Shown: positions 28,216 through 36,401 of the stretch, one piece after another
Layout: each line of letters opens with the position of its first letter
Numbering within the stretch: position 1 is the stretch's first letter
Source of the DNA: CAVVZJ01 sp963752755
Lineage (GTDB): Bacteria > Planctomycetota > Planctomycetia > Isosphaerales > Isosphaeraceae
Length of the DNA: 64,000 bases
Direction: 5' to 3'
Assembly: GCA_963752755.1 (NCBI GenBank)
Contig: CAVVZJ010000005.1
Coordinates: forward strand, 1 to 64,000
Program-made: the position numbers and the translations under genes
Notes under the pieces: generated by a model
What the model was told of the DNA's origin: nothing
The model's database searches: none
The model's input: the letters and a program-made list of their open reading frames with translations, nothing else

Positions 28216-29521
28216 TTAAGGCACCTGAAAGAAGCTATGTCTTCCGTGGCCTGCCTCGCTTGCGGGGGATCTTCACGAACCACTTCTCAAGCGAGGGCAG
28301 GCGGATCACCTCGGCCTCCAAGGCCTCCATCGCCCCCGGCGTCAGCTTCACCCCCGTGGCGTAGGTCGTCTCCACCACGCTGACCACCGGGTGCTTCCCT
28401 TTCCAGGTCATCGACCGGGCGAAGCCCAACACCGCCTCCACCGAGTCCAGCAGCGAGCCGTTCCCGTGCATCTCCAGGATGCCAAAGCACCGCTCGATCG
28501 GGTTGTCCTCGCTGTGATACGGCGGGTCGTCCGCCAACTGCACCGCCAGGCGGTACTTGCGGGCGAAGCCCCCGATCCGCTTGAGGAACGGGCTCCGCCG
28601 GCTGTGGTTCTCCGGGCCGTTGTCCAGGTTGATCACCAGCGTCTTGACGTGCAGGAACCGCAGCCGGACGCCCTCCCACCACGGCTCCAGGCGATCGGCG
28701 ATGAAGTCGCTGGTGACCTTCGACCGGGCCATGGACAGCCAGAGGTCGTCGGGCTCGGGCCGGAAGATGCCGAAGGGGGTCAGGGTCGCCTCGGGCTTGA
28801 AGTCGTGATCCACCGCCTTCGTGCCGGTCCGGCTCCGGCCCCGGCGTGAGAACGGGCCGACATTCACCGTCGCCTTGGCGTCGATCGAGACCCGCAGGGT
28901 GTCCCTGGCCCGGTCCGCCTCGGGGTTGACCACCTTCAGTTGCTCGAAGATGGCATCGGTCTGCGGGACTCTTTTTGGGGGCGGCACTTGGCCACCTTGG
29001 AGAGGCGATAGCCGAGCATGTTGAGCTTGGTGTTGATCGTCTGCGGGGTGGGCAACTCGGCGTCGGTATCGCCCTTGGTGGCGATCAACTGGCGGCGGAC
29101 CTCGGCGGCACTGATGCGGGTGAAGAGCCTCTTGGTCTGGAACTTGGGATCGGCCTGGCTTTGGCCGTCGGCGATGCTGCGGATATCCTCCAGCAGTCGG
29201 GGCCAGTGCTCCTCGGCGGGCTTGCGACGGCGGCAGGGGAAGGCATCGACGCAGGTCAGGCCGGTGCGGAGTTCGTGCGTGCCCTTGCGGAGGGTGTCCC
29301 GGCACCAGCCGAGATGCACCTCGGCCCAGCGTGGCCCGCCCCGGCCCATGGCCTGGACGGTCTTGGCCATGAAGAGCCGCTTCGGGCTGCCCGTGAGGGC
29401 CTCGGCGGCATCGATCAGGACGGGGATCATCTCAGGTTCGGGTCGCATCTCCGTAACCTCCTGGCCCTCCTGGTGAAGAGGCGACAAGATACGGGAGAAT
29501 TACCTTCTTTCAAACCCCTAA
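28216..29521. mobile_element. ISAzo13-like insertion sequence A
   Basis: The ends resemble each other: TTAAGGCACCTGAAAGAAG at the left and TTAGGGGTTTGAAAGAAG as reverse complement at the right. It separates the two halves of the primase-polymerase gene. A target duplication could not be assigned with confidence. Confidence 0.65.
28235..29448 (-). pseudogene. ISAzo13-family transposase with one frameshift at an A run
   Basis: ATG at 29448 has AGGAGG 8 nt upstream. The first frame reads ALTGSPKRLFMAKTVQAMG to LNMLGYRLSKVAKCRPQK; at 28971-28975 (AAAAA on the minus strand) the frame must move back one base to continue VPQTDAIFEQLKVVNPEADR. The catalytic part follows: RVSIDAKATVNVGPFSRRGR (Asp), TLVINLDNGPENHSRR (Asp-Asn), DNPIERCFGILEMHGNG (Glu). 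Either one A is missing from the assembly, or the A run serves programmed -1 frameshifting; a perfect slippery heptamer is not present. Confidence 0.8.
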
Positions 29522-30031
29522 GAGGCGCCTCGGTGCCCTCGAAATCCCCGCCCTCGGATGCCGCAACCAGCGGTACTCCTTTCCGGTCTTGGGGTGGACC
29601 GACGGCGCGGCGACGATGTAGCCGCCGACCCCCTTCGTGTCGAGGCCGGGGAACTCGCTGCCGAAGGCGTCCGTGAGGCTCTTGACCGGGAAGGGGGCTG
29701 TCAGGAGGTAGTGCGTCCCGCCGCCGCCGGTCAGGGCGGTTGCGGTGATGGACGGAATGTGGAGCCCGAGGCGCCTCAACAGGCGTCGGAGCGAGCGATC
29801 GCCCCCCTTGCGCGGGTCCACGTCGAGTGCGAAGACGTACTCCCCCGGCCGAATCTCGCCGCCCATGATGAGGCCGACGCCGGCGCGGGGGAAGTTGGCG
29901 GCGAGGCGGTACAAGCCGTGGGCGTCATCCGTCGCCCGCTGTTGCCAGCCCTTGAGGAGAGGGCGCTTGGACTGAGGATTGGCCGGGAACGCGGGCAGGC
30001 CCAGGCCGTCGTAGCTGAGGATCATCTCCAT
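29522..30031 (-). pseudogene. Bifunctional DNA primase/polymerase (prim-pol), N-terminal domain
   Basis: Minus strand, probable start ATG 30031 (MEMILSYDGLGLPAFPANPQ). The prim-pol fold signatures are visible: SKRPLLKGWQQRATDD, GVGLIMGGEIRPGEYVFALD with the metal-binding VDPRKGGD, TALTGGGGTHYLLTAPF, GLDTKGVGGYIVAAPSVHPK and GKEYRWLRHPR. This is the replication primase of many plasmids, ICEs and phage-like islands. ISAzo13-A interrupts it after PRAGISRAPRRL; the remainder is at 27234-28213. Together with the integrase it shows that the tRNA-Pro element once carried its own replication function. Confidence 0.8.
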
Positions 30032-30192
30032 CCGGTCCCGCAACCGAACCTCGTCGCAGCATGGTGGGGCTCGGAGGGCGTTCTCGTCTAGAAACTGGGG
30101 CTCGAAATCGGTTGTCTGGCACACAGGTATCCCTGTCGCTCTGCTGGAACTCGACGCAATCCACGAGGGAGGTCGGGGGCCGATCGACGGGA

Positions 30193-30220
30193 GGCCGGTC
30201 ACGGCAAAACGTGACCGGCC
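30193..30220. repeat. 11-bp inverted repeat upstream of the prim-pol gene
   Basis: GGCCGGTCACG and its exact reverse complement CGTGACCGGCC around GCAAAA. No T run follows on either side, so it is more likely an operator or a decayed terminator than an efficient terminator. Confidence 0.5.
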
Positions 30221-30290
30221 GCGCACCGTCGAGTGCCGGTTGGTGATGCCGGCGTGCTGACTGTCCACTTCGGTCGGTGATTAGAGCGGT

Positions 30291-30619
30291 TCACGATTGG
30301 GTTGCGCACAAGCCGCACGATCCGAACCAGCCCCGGATGTCCGAATCGCTGACCGTTTCCAGGGCGGTCCTCATCGCCCCGTACACCGCCTCGGCCGTCC
30401 GACCCGCCACCGACCGCAACACGCCCTTGACCTTCGACCACAGCTTCTCGATCGGCGTCAGATCCGGGCTGTACGGTGGCAACGGCTCCAGCGACGCCCA
30501 CGCCCCGGTCCCACTCGCCTGGGCCTGACGGTCCGCGTGCGGCTTCAGGTTGTCCCAGATCACCACGTCCCCCGGACGCAACTTCGGTCCCAGGACCTGC
30601 TCGACGTAGGCCCGAAACG
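30291..30619 (-). pseudogene. IS630-family transposase, C-terminal half (split by ISAs1-B)
   Basis: Minus strand: FRAYVEQVLGPKLRPGDVVI, then WDNLKPHADRQAQ and LPPYSPDLTPIEKLWSKVKG, the D...DxxPIE region of the IS630 DDE domain. Its N-terminal half continues at 31886-32498 on the far side of ISAs1-B. When the 1256-bp element and one copy of the 10-bp duplication are removed, the joint reads MDAPTFRAYVEQVLGPKL, so the two belong to one former gene. Confidence 0.88.
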
Positions 30620-31875
30620 CAGGGCCGCCGCATCAAGATAGCGATCTGACGTAGCTTGGAGGAAGTTCGTCGGCGTACAACGGGGGCTCACCACGAGTGT
30701 CATCTCCCGACCCCGATGGACGCGATCATGCCCAGCGACGGACCCGCCGCCTTCCACGACCACTTCCGAGACCTCACCGATCCCCGCGTCGAGCGGACCC
30801 GCAAGCACCCCCTGATCAACATCGCCTTCATCGCCGTCTGCGGCGTCCTCTCCGGGGCCGACTCCTTCGCCGCCATCCACGAGTTCGGCATCGACCGCCG
30901 GACCTGGCTGGCCCGCGTCCTCGACCTCAGCCCCGGCATCCCCTCCGAGGACACCATCCGCCGCGTCCTGGCCCGGCTCGACCCGGCGGCCTTCGAGAAG
31001 GCCCTGTTGGGTTGGATGCAGGCCGTGCAGGAGGTCACCGCCAAGCGGTTGGTCGCCATCGACGGCAAGACCTTGGGGGGCTCCTACAACCGGCAGGACG
31101 GCAAGGCGGCGATCCACATGGTCTCGGCCTGGGCGACCGAGAACAAGCTGTCGCTGGGCCAGGTGGTCGTGGACGAGAAGTCCAACGAGATCACGGCGAT
31201 CCCCGAGTTACTGGGGTTGCTGGAACTCTCCGGAGCGGTGGTGACGATCGACGCCATGGGCTGCCAGAAGGCGATCGCTGCGAAGGTTCGGGAACGCGGC
31301 GGCGACGACGTGTTGGCCGTCAAGGAGAACCAGCCGACGCTCTAGGCTCAGGTCCGCGAGGCCATCGACGAGGGCCTGGAGCAGGATGCCGAGCGGATCG
31401 ATGAGTATCGGACCGACGAGAAGGGGCACGGTCGTCGGGAGGTCCGCACCTCTGCGGTCTTCCCAGCCCCGGAGGGGGTCGATCCGGAGGGCCTGTGGCA
31501 GGACCTGTGTGCCGTGGGCGTGACGTTCTCGGAGCCAACGGATTCCCGGGGGCGAACCAGCCTGGAGGGGCGGTACTACATCCTGAGCCGGGGGTTGTCG
31601 GCGAAGGAGTTCGCCGAGGCCGTGCGGGGCCATTGGAGTATCGAGAATCAACTGCATTGGCAACTGGATGTGAGCTTCCGGGAGGATGAGTCTCGGGTGC
31701 GAACGGGCCACGCGGCGGCGAACGTGAGTGTGATCCGGCGGTTCGCCCTTGGTTTACTGAAGCGTGAGAGCGGGTGCCGACGTGGGATCGGGACCAAGCG
31801 GCTGAAGGGTGCCTTGAGTGAGGAGTACCGGGAGAAAGTCCTGTTCAAGACATGAGATAAGATGCCGTTTCCCTG
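30620..31875. mobile_element. ISAs1-family insertion sequence B, 10-bp target duplication
   Basis: 1256 bp with CAGGG at both ends: left CAGGGCCGCCGCATCAAGAT, right (reverse complement) CAGGGAAACGGCATCTTATC. GCCCGAAACG lies outside both ends (30610-30619 and 31876-31885), a 10-bp target duplication within the 8-10 bp known for the family. It is inserted in an IS630 transposase gene. Confidence 0.95.
30716..31855 (+). pseudogene. ISAs1-family transposase with an in-frame TAG
   Basis: Frame from ATG 30716 (MDAIMPSDGPAAFHDHFRDL) through LVAIDGKTLGGSYNRQDGKA (Asp), VVTIDAMGCQKAIAAKV (Asp) to KENQPTL, then TAG at 31343-31345 where a sense codon (probably CAC or CAG) is expected. The same frame continues AQVREAIDEGLEQDAERIDE to HWSIENQLHWQLDVSFREDE (catalytic Glu). 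One nonsense mutation thus removes the last third; the element ends are still intact and could be moved in trans. Confidence 0.9.
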
Positions 31876-31885
31876 GCCCGAAACG

Positions 31886-32498
31886 TCGGGGCATCCATCG
31901 CCCCCTCGAAGGCGAAGGGGGCCACCACCCCCGAGAGCCGCAGCCCTGCGACCAGGGTCACCGAGGTCCAACGGCCGGGCACAGCTCCCTGGACCCGCGG
32001 CCCGCGGGGCGCCCGCCCGTCGGTCCGGGTCATCGCCGTGTTCGCCCCGGTTTCGTCGACGAAGACCTGGTGCTCGGGGGCCACGGCGGCCATCGCCCGG
32101 CGGTACGCCCGCCGCTTCCGCCGGACCCGCGGGGTGTCGCGTTCGGCGGCCTGGAGCGACTTCTTCTTGCGGGTGATCTTCAGCTTGCGGAGGACGCGGA
32201 AGACGGCCATGCGGCCGCAGGGGACGCCCACGCGGCGGGCCCGTTCCTCCAGCGTGGCGTCGGGGTGCTCCCGGACCAGTCGGCGGAGGGTCTCCTGGCC
32301 GGTCGGATCGAGGGCCGGCGGGTGGCCGCCGCCGTGCGGCGCGGGGGCCAGCGACCCGGTCTGGCAGCGACGCGTCCGCAGTCGGGTGAGGAAGGAGACG
32401 CTGACGCGGAAGCGTCGGGCGATCTCGGCCTGGGTGCCCTCGTAGGCGTCGAGGGCCGCGGCGATGCGTTCCCGGAGGTCCAGTGAATAGGGATTCAT
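31886..32498 (-). pseudogene. IS630-family transposase, N-terminal half (split by ISAs1-B)
   Basis: Minus strand from ATG 32498: MNPYSLDLRERIAAALDAYE, a helix-turn-helix region (GTQAEIARRFRVSVSFLTRL), a second wHTH (RLVREHPDATLEERARRVGV) and the start of the DDE domain, HQVFVDETGANTAMTRTDGR with the first catalytic Asp-Glu. It breaks at MDAPTFRA where the ISAs1-B duplication begins. Confidence 0.9.
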
Positions 32499-32534
32499 GG
32501 CGCACCTCCTCGCAGTCGACTCTCCTCATTCAGC

Positions 32535-33865
32535 TTAGTGTCCGGGCAAAAATAAAGTCGTCAACTTTTTGTGCAGTGGGGAGTGATGGTGTAGTTCCAT
32601 TCGCCGTGGAACTGAGCCGGCTTGAGGTTCACCTTGGCCAGGTGCTCGTCCGTGACAGTGATGCCGGTCTCGTACTTGCCTTCGTCGAGCGCGGCTCTCA
32701 CGATGAGCCCCTTCTTGGTTCGCGTGGCGGCGATCAAGTTGACGATCACCTGGACACTCACCAACGGCTTGCCGCGCCAGTTCTGGGTGATGAAGCTGAA
32801 CCGCCGGTGCTCCACCTTGTTCCACTGGCTCGTGCCCGGCGGGAAGTGGCTCACCGTCAGCTTCATGCCGATCGCGTCGGCCAGACCCTGCAACGCGACC
32901 TTCCACAAGCGGGTGCGGTACCCGTTGCTCCCCCCGCCGTCCGCGGTGATGAACAACTCGGTGGCGTGGGGAAAGCGGGAGGTCCCCATCTCTTGCCACC
33001 ACCGGCGAATGCTCGCGGCCGCGAAGTAGGCGGTGTCATGGTCGATCCCCACGCTGACCCAGCCCTGGTTGTTGGTCACGTCGTAGACGCCGTAGGGGAT
33101 CGCCTTGCCCAGTTCCTTGTCCTGAAAGTCGTGGACGCGCACCGGCTCCGGTTGGCCCTCGGGGCACCACTCACGGCCGCCGTTCTTGAAATCCCCCACC
33201 AACTCCTTCTTCTTCGTGTCCACCGAGATCACCGGCTGATGCCGCTTCTGGAACCGCGCCGCCTGCGCGTTGATGAACTCGAACTGGGCGTTACGGTCGG
33301 GGTGTTGGTTGCCCTCGCGCGTCTTACGGTTGGCTTGCAGGCTCTAGCCGGCCTCGTGGAGCAGCCACGCCACCGTGCGATAGCCGGCCCGGTGTCCCTG
33401 CCCGGTCAACTCCGTCGCCAACCGCCGCGTGCTCTTGCACGTCCAACGCAAGGGCGACATCGGATCGCCCCGCGTCCGCGGCTCCAGCAGCCCCTCCAAG
33501 GTGGCGACCAACGTCGGGTCCGATTCCGTCAGGCGCTGCGCCCCGCCCCACCACGTCGCAAGCTCTCGGTTACGGGTTCGTCCGGGTGGCTCCCGCGGTA
33601 CTCCAGCTCTCGAAGCCCGGCCTGGATGGTGTCCCGCGCCAGTCCCGTGGCCGTAGCGACCGCCGTCACGCCTCCGTACCCGTAGTCCCGCGCTTCCGCC
33701 GCCGCCCACTGTCGTCTCGAGCGCTCATCGAGCACGGCGTCCAGCGCGGGATACTTGAGGCGGATCCGTTCTATGACAGTTGCATCCTGCATGACTCGAC
33801 AGCATAGCAATCACGGCCCTGCGGTAAAGGAAAAGTTGACGACTTTATTTTTGCCCGGGCCCTAA
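32535..33865. mobile_element. ISAzo13-family insertion sequence B
   Basis: Long terminal inverted repeats: a 28-bp identical core starting CCGGGCAAAAATAAAGTC near 32542, its reverse complement ending near 33857. The outermost bases differ slightly (TTAGTGT against TTAGGGC). The element starts 37 bp upstream of the IS630 gene start. No target duplication could be assigned. Confidence 0.85.
32561..33792 (-). pseudogene. ISAzo13-family transposase, one frameshift and one stop
   Basis: Minus strand. N-terminus MQDATVIERIRLKYPALDAV and an HTH (GGVTAVATATGLARDTIQAG) in one frame; after a shift near 33565-33590 the next frame gives RLTESDPTLVATLEGLLEPR and GYRTVAWLLHEAG, then TAG at 33344-33346, then SLQANRKTREGNQHPDRNAQ and the catalytic part PVISVDTKKKELVGDFKNGG (Asp), FITADGGGSNGYRTRLWK (Asp) and FPPGTSQWNKVEHRRFSFI (Glu). 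Two independent lesions make it inactive. Confidence 0.88.
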
Positions 33866-33955
33866 GTCTGGAGTAGTTCGTCGCGCTGTGTGGTCGTCAG
33901 GGTGAGCATCGGAGTCGGGTGGTGTTCGTCCGTGGTGATTTGTCAGGGTAGCCCG

Positions 33956-34188
33956 CTACCTGATTATAGGGGCGAGGTTACTTTCCCCTTGGTGGGGAGC
34001 TATTAAGTCCCCATGCTCCACGCGAAAGTCCTCCGGCCCTTGCCCCTGGTTGGCGATGTACTCCGCGATCACCTGGTCCGTCACGTTCCCGCTGCTGCAA
34101 CAGAAGTACCCGCGGGCCCACAGGTGCCGCCCCCAGAACTGCTTCCGCAGCGGCGCGAACTCCTGCAACATCTTGTACGCCGTCTTAG
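33956..34188 (-). pseudogene. IS200/IS605 TnpA (Y1 HUH transposase), C-terminal fragment
   Basis: Minus strand: KMLQEFAPLRKQFWGRHLWA then RGYFCCSSGNVTDQVIAEYI. These are the HxxH-distal LWARGYF strand and the tyrosine-bearing helix region (AEYIANQ) of small Y1 transposases. The N-terminal part with the HUH motif is gone; the break is at the TTAG target of MITE copy 3. No tnpB gene is seen near. Confidence 0.75.
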
Positions 34189-34367
34189 TACTACTCCGTT
34201 ACGATCTCCTGCCGGATTTGCATTGATGCGTGACATCGGATTCCGCAACTCTCTGACCTCTCTTGATTTGCGTCGGGTTACATGGACGCAATTGCCAAGA
34301 ATCGATCATTCGAGCGATGCCGTAAACCATTGTCTTGCAATAAGTTGTACGACGTAACGGAGTAGTA
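34189..34367. mobile_element. MITE copy 3, 179 bp, target duplication TTAG
   Basis: Same sequence and orientation as copies 1 and 2. TTAG at 34185-34188 and 34368-34371. The right-hand duplication includes the first base of the IS5-B terminal repeat, so the MITE jumped into the very edge of an IS that was already there. Confidence 0.92.
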
Positions 34368-34370
34368 TTA

Positions 34371-35308
34371 GAGGCTATCCGGTAATCCTCAGAGTTTGTA
34401 AACTCTTACCAAGTCAGGAGGTCCGCGAGTTACACCAACGATGGAGCACACCCCGATGCGAAAGCCCTATCCCTCCGACCTCACCGACGAGCAGTGGCAG
34501 ATCATCGAGCCGCTGATCCCCGTCAGCCGCGTGGGACGACCCCGGGAGGTCGAGATCCGGGAGGTGCTCAACGCCATCTTCTACCTCAACCGCAGCGGCT
34601 GCCAGTGGGACATGCTGCCCCATGACCTGCCGGCCCGGAGCACCGTCCACGACTACTTCCAGCAGTGGCGGGCCGACGGCACCTGGCAGCGGATCAACGA
34701 TGCCCTGCGACAAGAGGTGCGTCAGGCCGCCGGGCGTGATCCGAACCCCAGTGCCGGGAGCATCGACAGCCAGACCGTCAAGGGGACGGAGATCGGGGGC
34801 GTGCGGGGGTACGACGGCGGCCAGAAGATCCGGGGGACGAAGCGTCACATCATCGTGGACACGTTGGGTTTGCTGCTGGTCGTGATGGTCACGGCGGCCT
34901 CGGCCGACGACGGCACGGCGGCCCCGGAGGTCTTGGGCCGACTGACCACCGAGCACCGCACTCGGTTGGCGAAGTTGTGGGCCGACCAGAAGTACCACAA
35001 TCATGCGCTGGAGTCCTGGTTGAAGAAGACGGGAGCCGGCTACGTGATTGAGGTGGTGGAGCGACCTGTCGGTGCGCAGGGGTTCGTGCTGTTGCACCGT
35101 CGCTGGGTGGTGGAGCGGAGCTTCGCCTGGCTGGGGCGGTATCGCCGACACAGCCGGGACTACGAAAGGTCGCCCGAATCGAGCGCGGCAATGATCCAGG
35201 TCAGTTCGATTCATCGAATGCTTAGAATTTTGAAACCTGATCAAACGAAGAAGCCGGTTCCCTTCAAGTATCCCAGGGAAAAACGGAAATCAATTACCGG
35301 ATAGCCTC
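34371..35308. mobile_element. IS5-family insertion sequence B
   Basis: 938 bp with perfect 16-bp inverted ends, GAGGCTATCCGGTAAT at 34371-34386 and its reverse complement at 35293-35308. The flanks before MITE insertion were TTA on the left and TGA on the right: both fit the TNA target rule, but they differ, so this copy no longer has a matching duplication. Confidence 0.92.
34441..35304 (+). CDS. IS5-family transposase (DDE)
   Basis: 287 aa, intact. MRKPYPSDLTDEQWQIIEPL opens the DUF4096 part; catalytic domain with AGSIDSQTVKGTEIGGVRGY (Asp), LWADQKYHNHALESWL (Asp) and RRWVVERSFAWLGRYRRHSR (Glu). The stop overlaps the right terminal repeat. It differs clearly in sequence from the IS5 transposase at 19481, so two unrelated IS5 types live in this genome. 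Together with its perfect terminal repeats it looks mobile. Confidence 0.95.
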   Translation: MEHTPMRKPYPSDLTDEQWQIIEPLIPVSRVGRPREVEIREVLNAIFYLNRSGCQWDMLPHDLPARSTVHDYFQQWRADGTWQRINDALRQEVRQAAGRDPNPSAGSIDSQTVKGTEIGGVRGYDGGQKIRGTKRHIIVDTLGLLLVVMVTAASADDGTAAPEVLGRLTTEHRTRLAKLWADQKYHNHALESWLKKTGAGYVIEVVERPVGAQGFVLLHRRWVVERSFAWLGRYRRHSRDYERSPESSAAMIQVSSIHRMLRILKPDQTKKPVPFKYPREKRKSITG

Positions 35309-36392
35309 TGAGCGTTGCATAGAGAAGTAAACTTCACGGCTCCAACTCGGCACCCTCGAAGAAGGACCGGACGAGAGCCCGTCTCTGCCGCACGCGACCG
35401 AGGGCCAGATGGAGTTCCCTGTGCAGTTGGTCCAAGTCCAGGCAAGCCAGGTTGCGCAGCGCGACCTTCTTCAGGTGCTTCCACAACCATTCCACGGGGT
35501 TCAGGTCCGGCGCGTACGCCGGCAACGGCTCCAAGTGGATCTTGCCGCGGGCCTCAGCCACGAACTCCTGGACCGCGGCCCGCCGGTGGATCGGAGACCC
35601 GTCCCAGATGACCAACAGCCGGTCCCCTACCAGGCGGCCCAGGGGAACGAGGAACTCGATGCTGTGCAACCCGTTCAGCGACTTCGGCCGCACCAGCGAA
35701 TACACCTTACCCTGCGGGGTCACGCCGCCCAGGACCGACAGGTGGTCGCGCGTTTGCCACTCGTCCATGATCGGAGTCTGGGCCTTCGGGGCGTAGGTCT
35801 GGACGACCCCCGGCAGCAGGTAGAACCCCGACTCGTCCACGCAAACAAGGTCCCGGCGCTGGCGGCAGGCCTTCTCCTTCAGCGCGGGCCACGACTCGAC
35901 CCGCCAGCGCTCGATCGCCTCCTCGTCCCGCTGGATCGCCCGAGTGATGGGGACCGGCGGGGTCCATCCCAGGCGCTTCAAGAGCCGCGACACCTGGCTC
36001 CTGCTGTACGAGACCCCGAACTCTTCGAGGAGGACCCCGGCGACTCGATCACCGGTCCAGACGTCCCCTCGGAAGCCGTAGGGCTCGGGGCCGTGCCAGA
36101 GGAAATCGGGGATCAGCCGGAGTTGCTCCGGGGTGAGCTTGGCGACGACGCCGGGGGCCGGGTGGGAGCGGGGCGCCTCGGGCCCGCCGCGTCGGGCGGC
36201 GGCGAGCCAACGACTGACGGCGCCCTTCGAGGCGTCGAGGGCGACCGCGATGTCGCGCTGCTTCCCGCCCTGTCGCGCGAGATCCAGTGCCCTCATTCGC
36301 CGCCACTCCCTCCAGTCATGAGGTCGAGTGCCTGAGGAGCCCATGCCCTATTGTAAGAGCTGGAAAAGTTTACTTCTCAATGCAACGCTCAG
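35308..36392. mobile_element. IS630-family insertion sequence C
   Basis: Terminal repeats of about 27 bp with one mismatch: left CTGAGCGTTGCATAGAGAAG, right (reverse complement) CTGAGCGTTGCATTGAGAAG, both followed by TAAACTT. The left end is shared with or abuts the last base of IS5-B. TA, the usual IS630 target, follows the right end but is missing at the left. Confidence 0.85.
35334..36344 (-). CDS. IS630-family transposase
   Basis: 336 aa, intact. A helix-turn-helix N-terminus (QRDIAVALDASKGAVSRWLA), a winged-helix segment (SYSRSQVSRLLKRLGWTPPV) and the DDE domain: LVCVDESGFYLLPGVVQTYA (Asp), RLLVIWDGSPIHRRAAVQEF (Asp) and LPAYAPDLNPVEWLWKHLKK (Glu). No stops or shifts. It is only distantly like the split IS630 copy at 30291-32498. 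Confidence 0.94.
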   Translation of the reverse strand: MGSSGTRPHDWREWRRMRALDLARQGGKQRDIAVALDASKGAVSRWLAAARRGGPEAPRSHPAPGVVAKLTPEQLRLIPDFLWHGPEPYGFRGDVWTGDRVAGVLLEEFGVSYSRSQVSRLLKRLGWTPPVPITRAIQRDEEAIERWRVESWPALKEKACRQRRDLVCVDESGFYLLPGVVQTYAPKAQTPIMDEWQTRDHLSVLGGVTPQGKVYSLVRPKSLNGLHSIEFLVPLGRLVGDRLLVIWDGSPIHRRAAVQEFVAEARGKIHLEPLPAYAPDLNPVEWLWKHLKKVALRNLACLDLDQLHRELHLALGRVRQRRALVRSFFEGAELEP

Positions 36393-36401
36393 TAGGTTTT
36401 T

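Noticed and set aside
30193..30220. Hairpin as a terminator
   Set aside because: Good 11-bp stem but no T run on either side.
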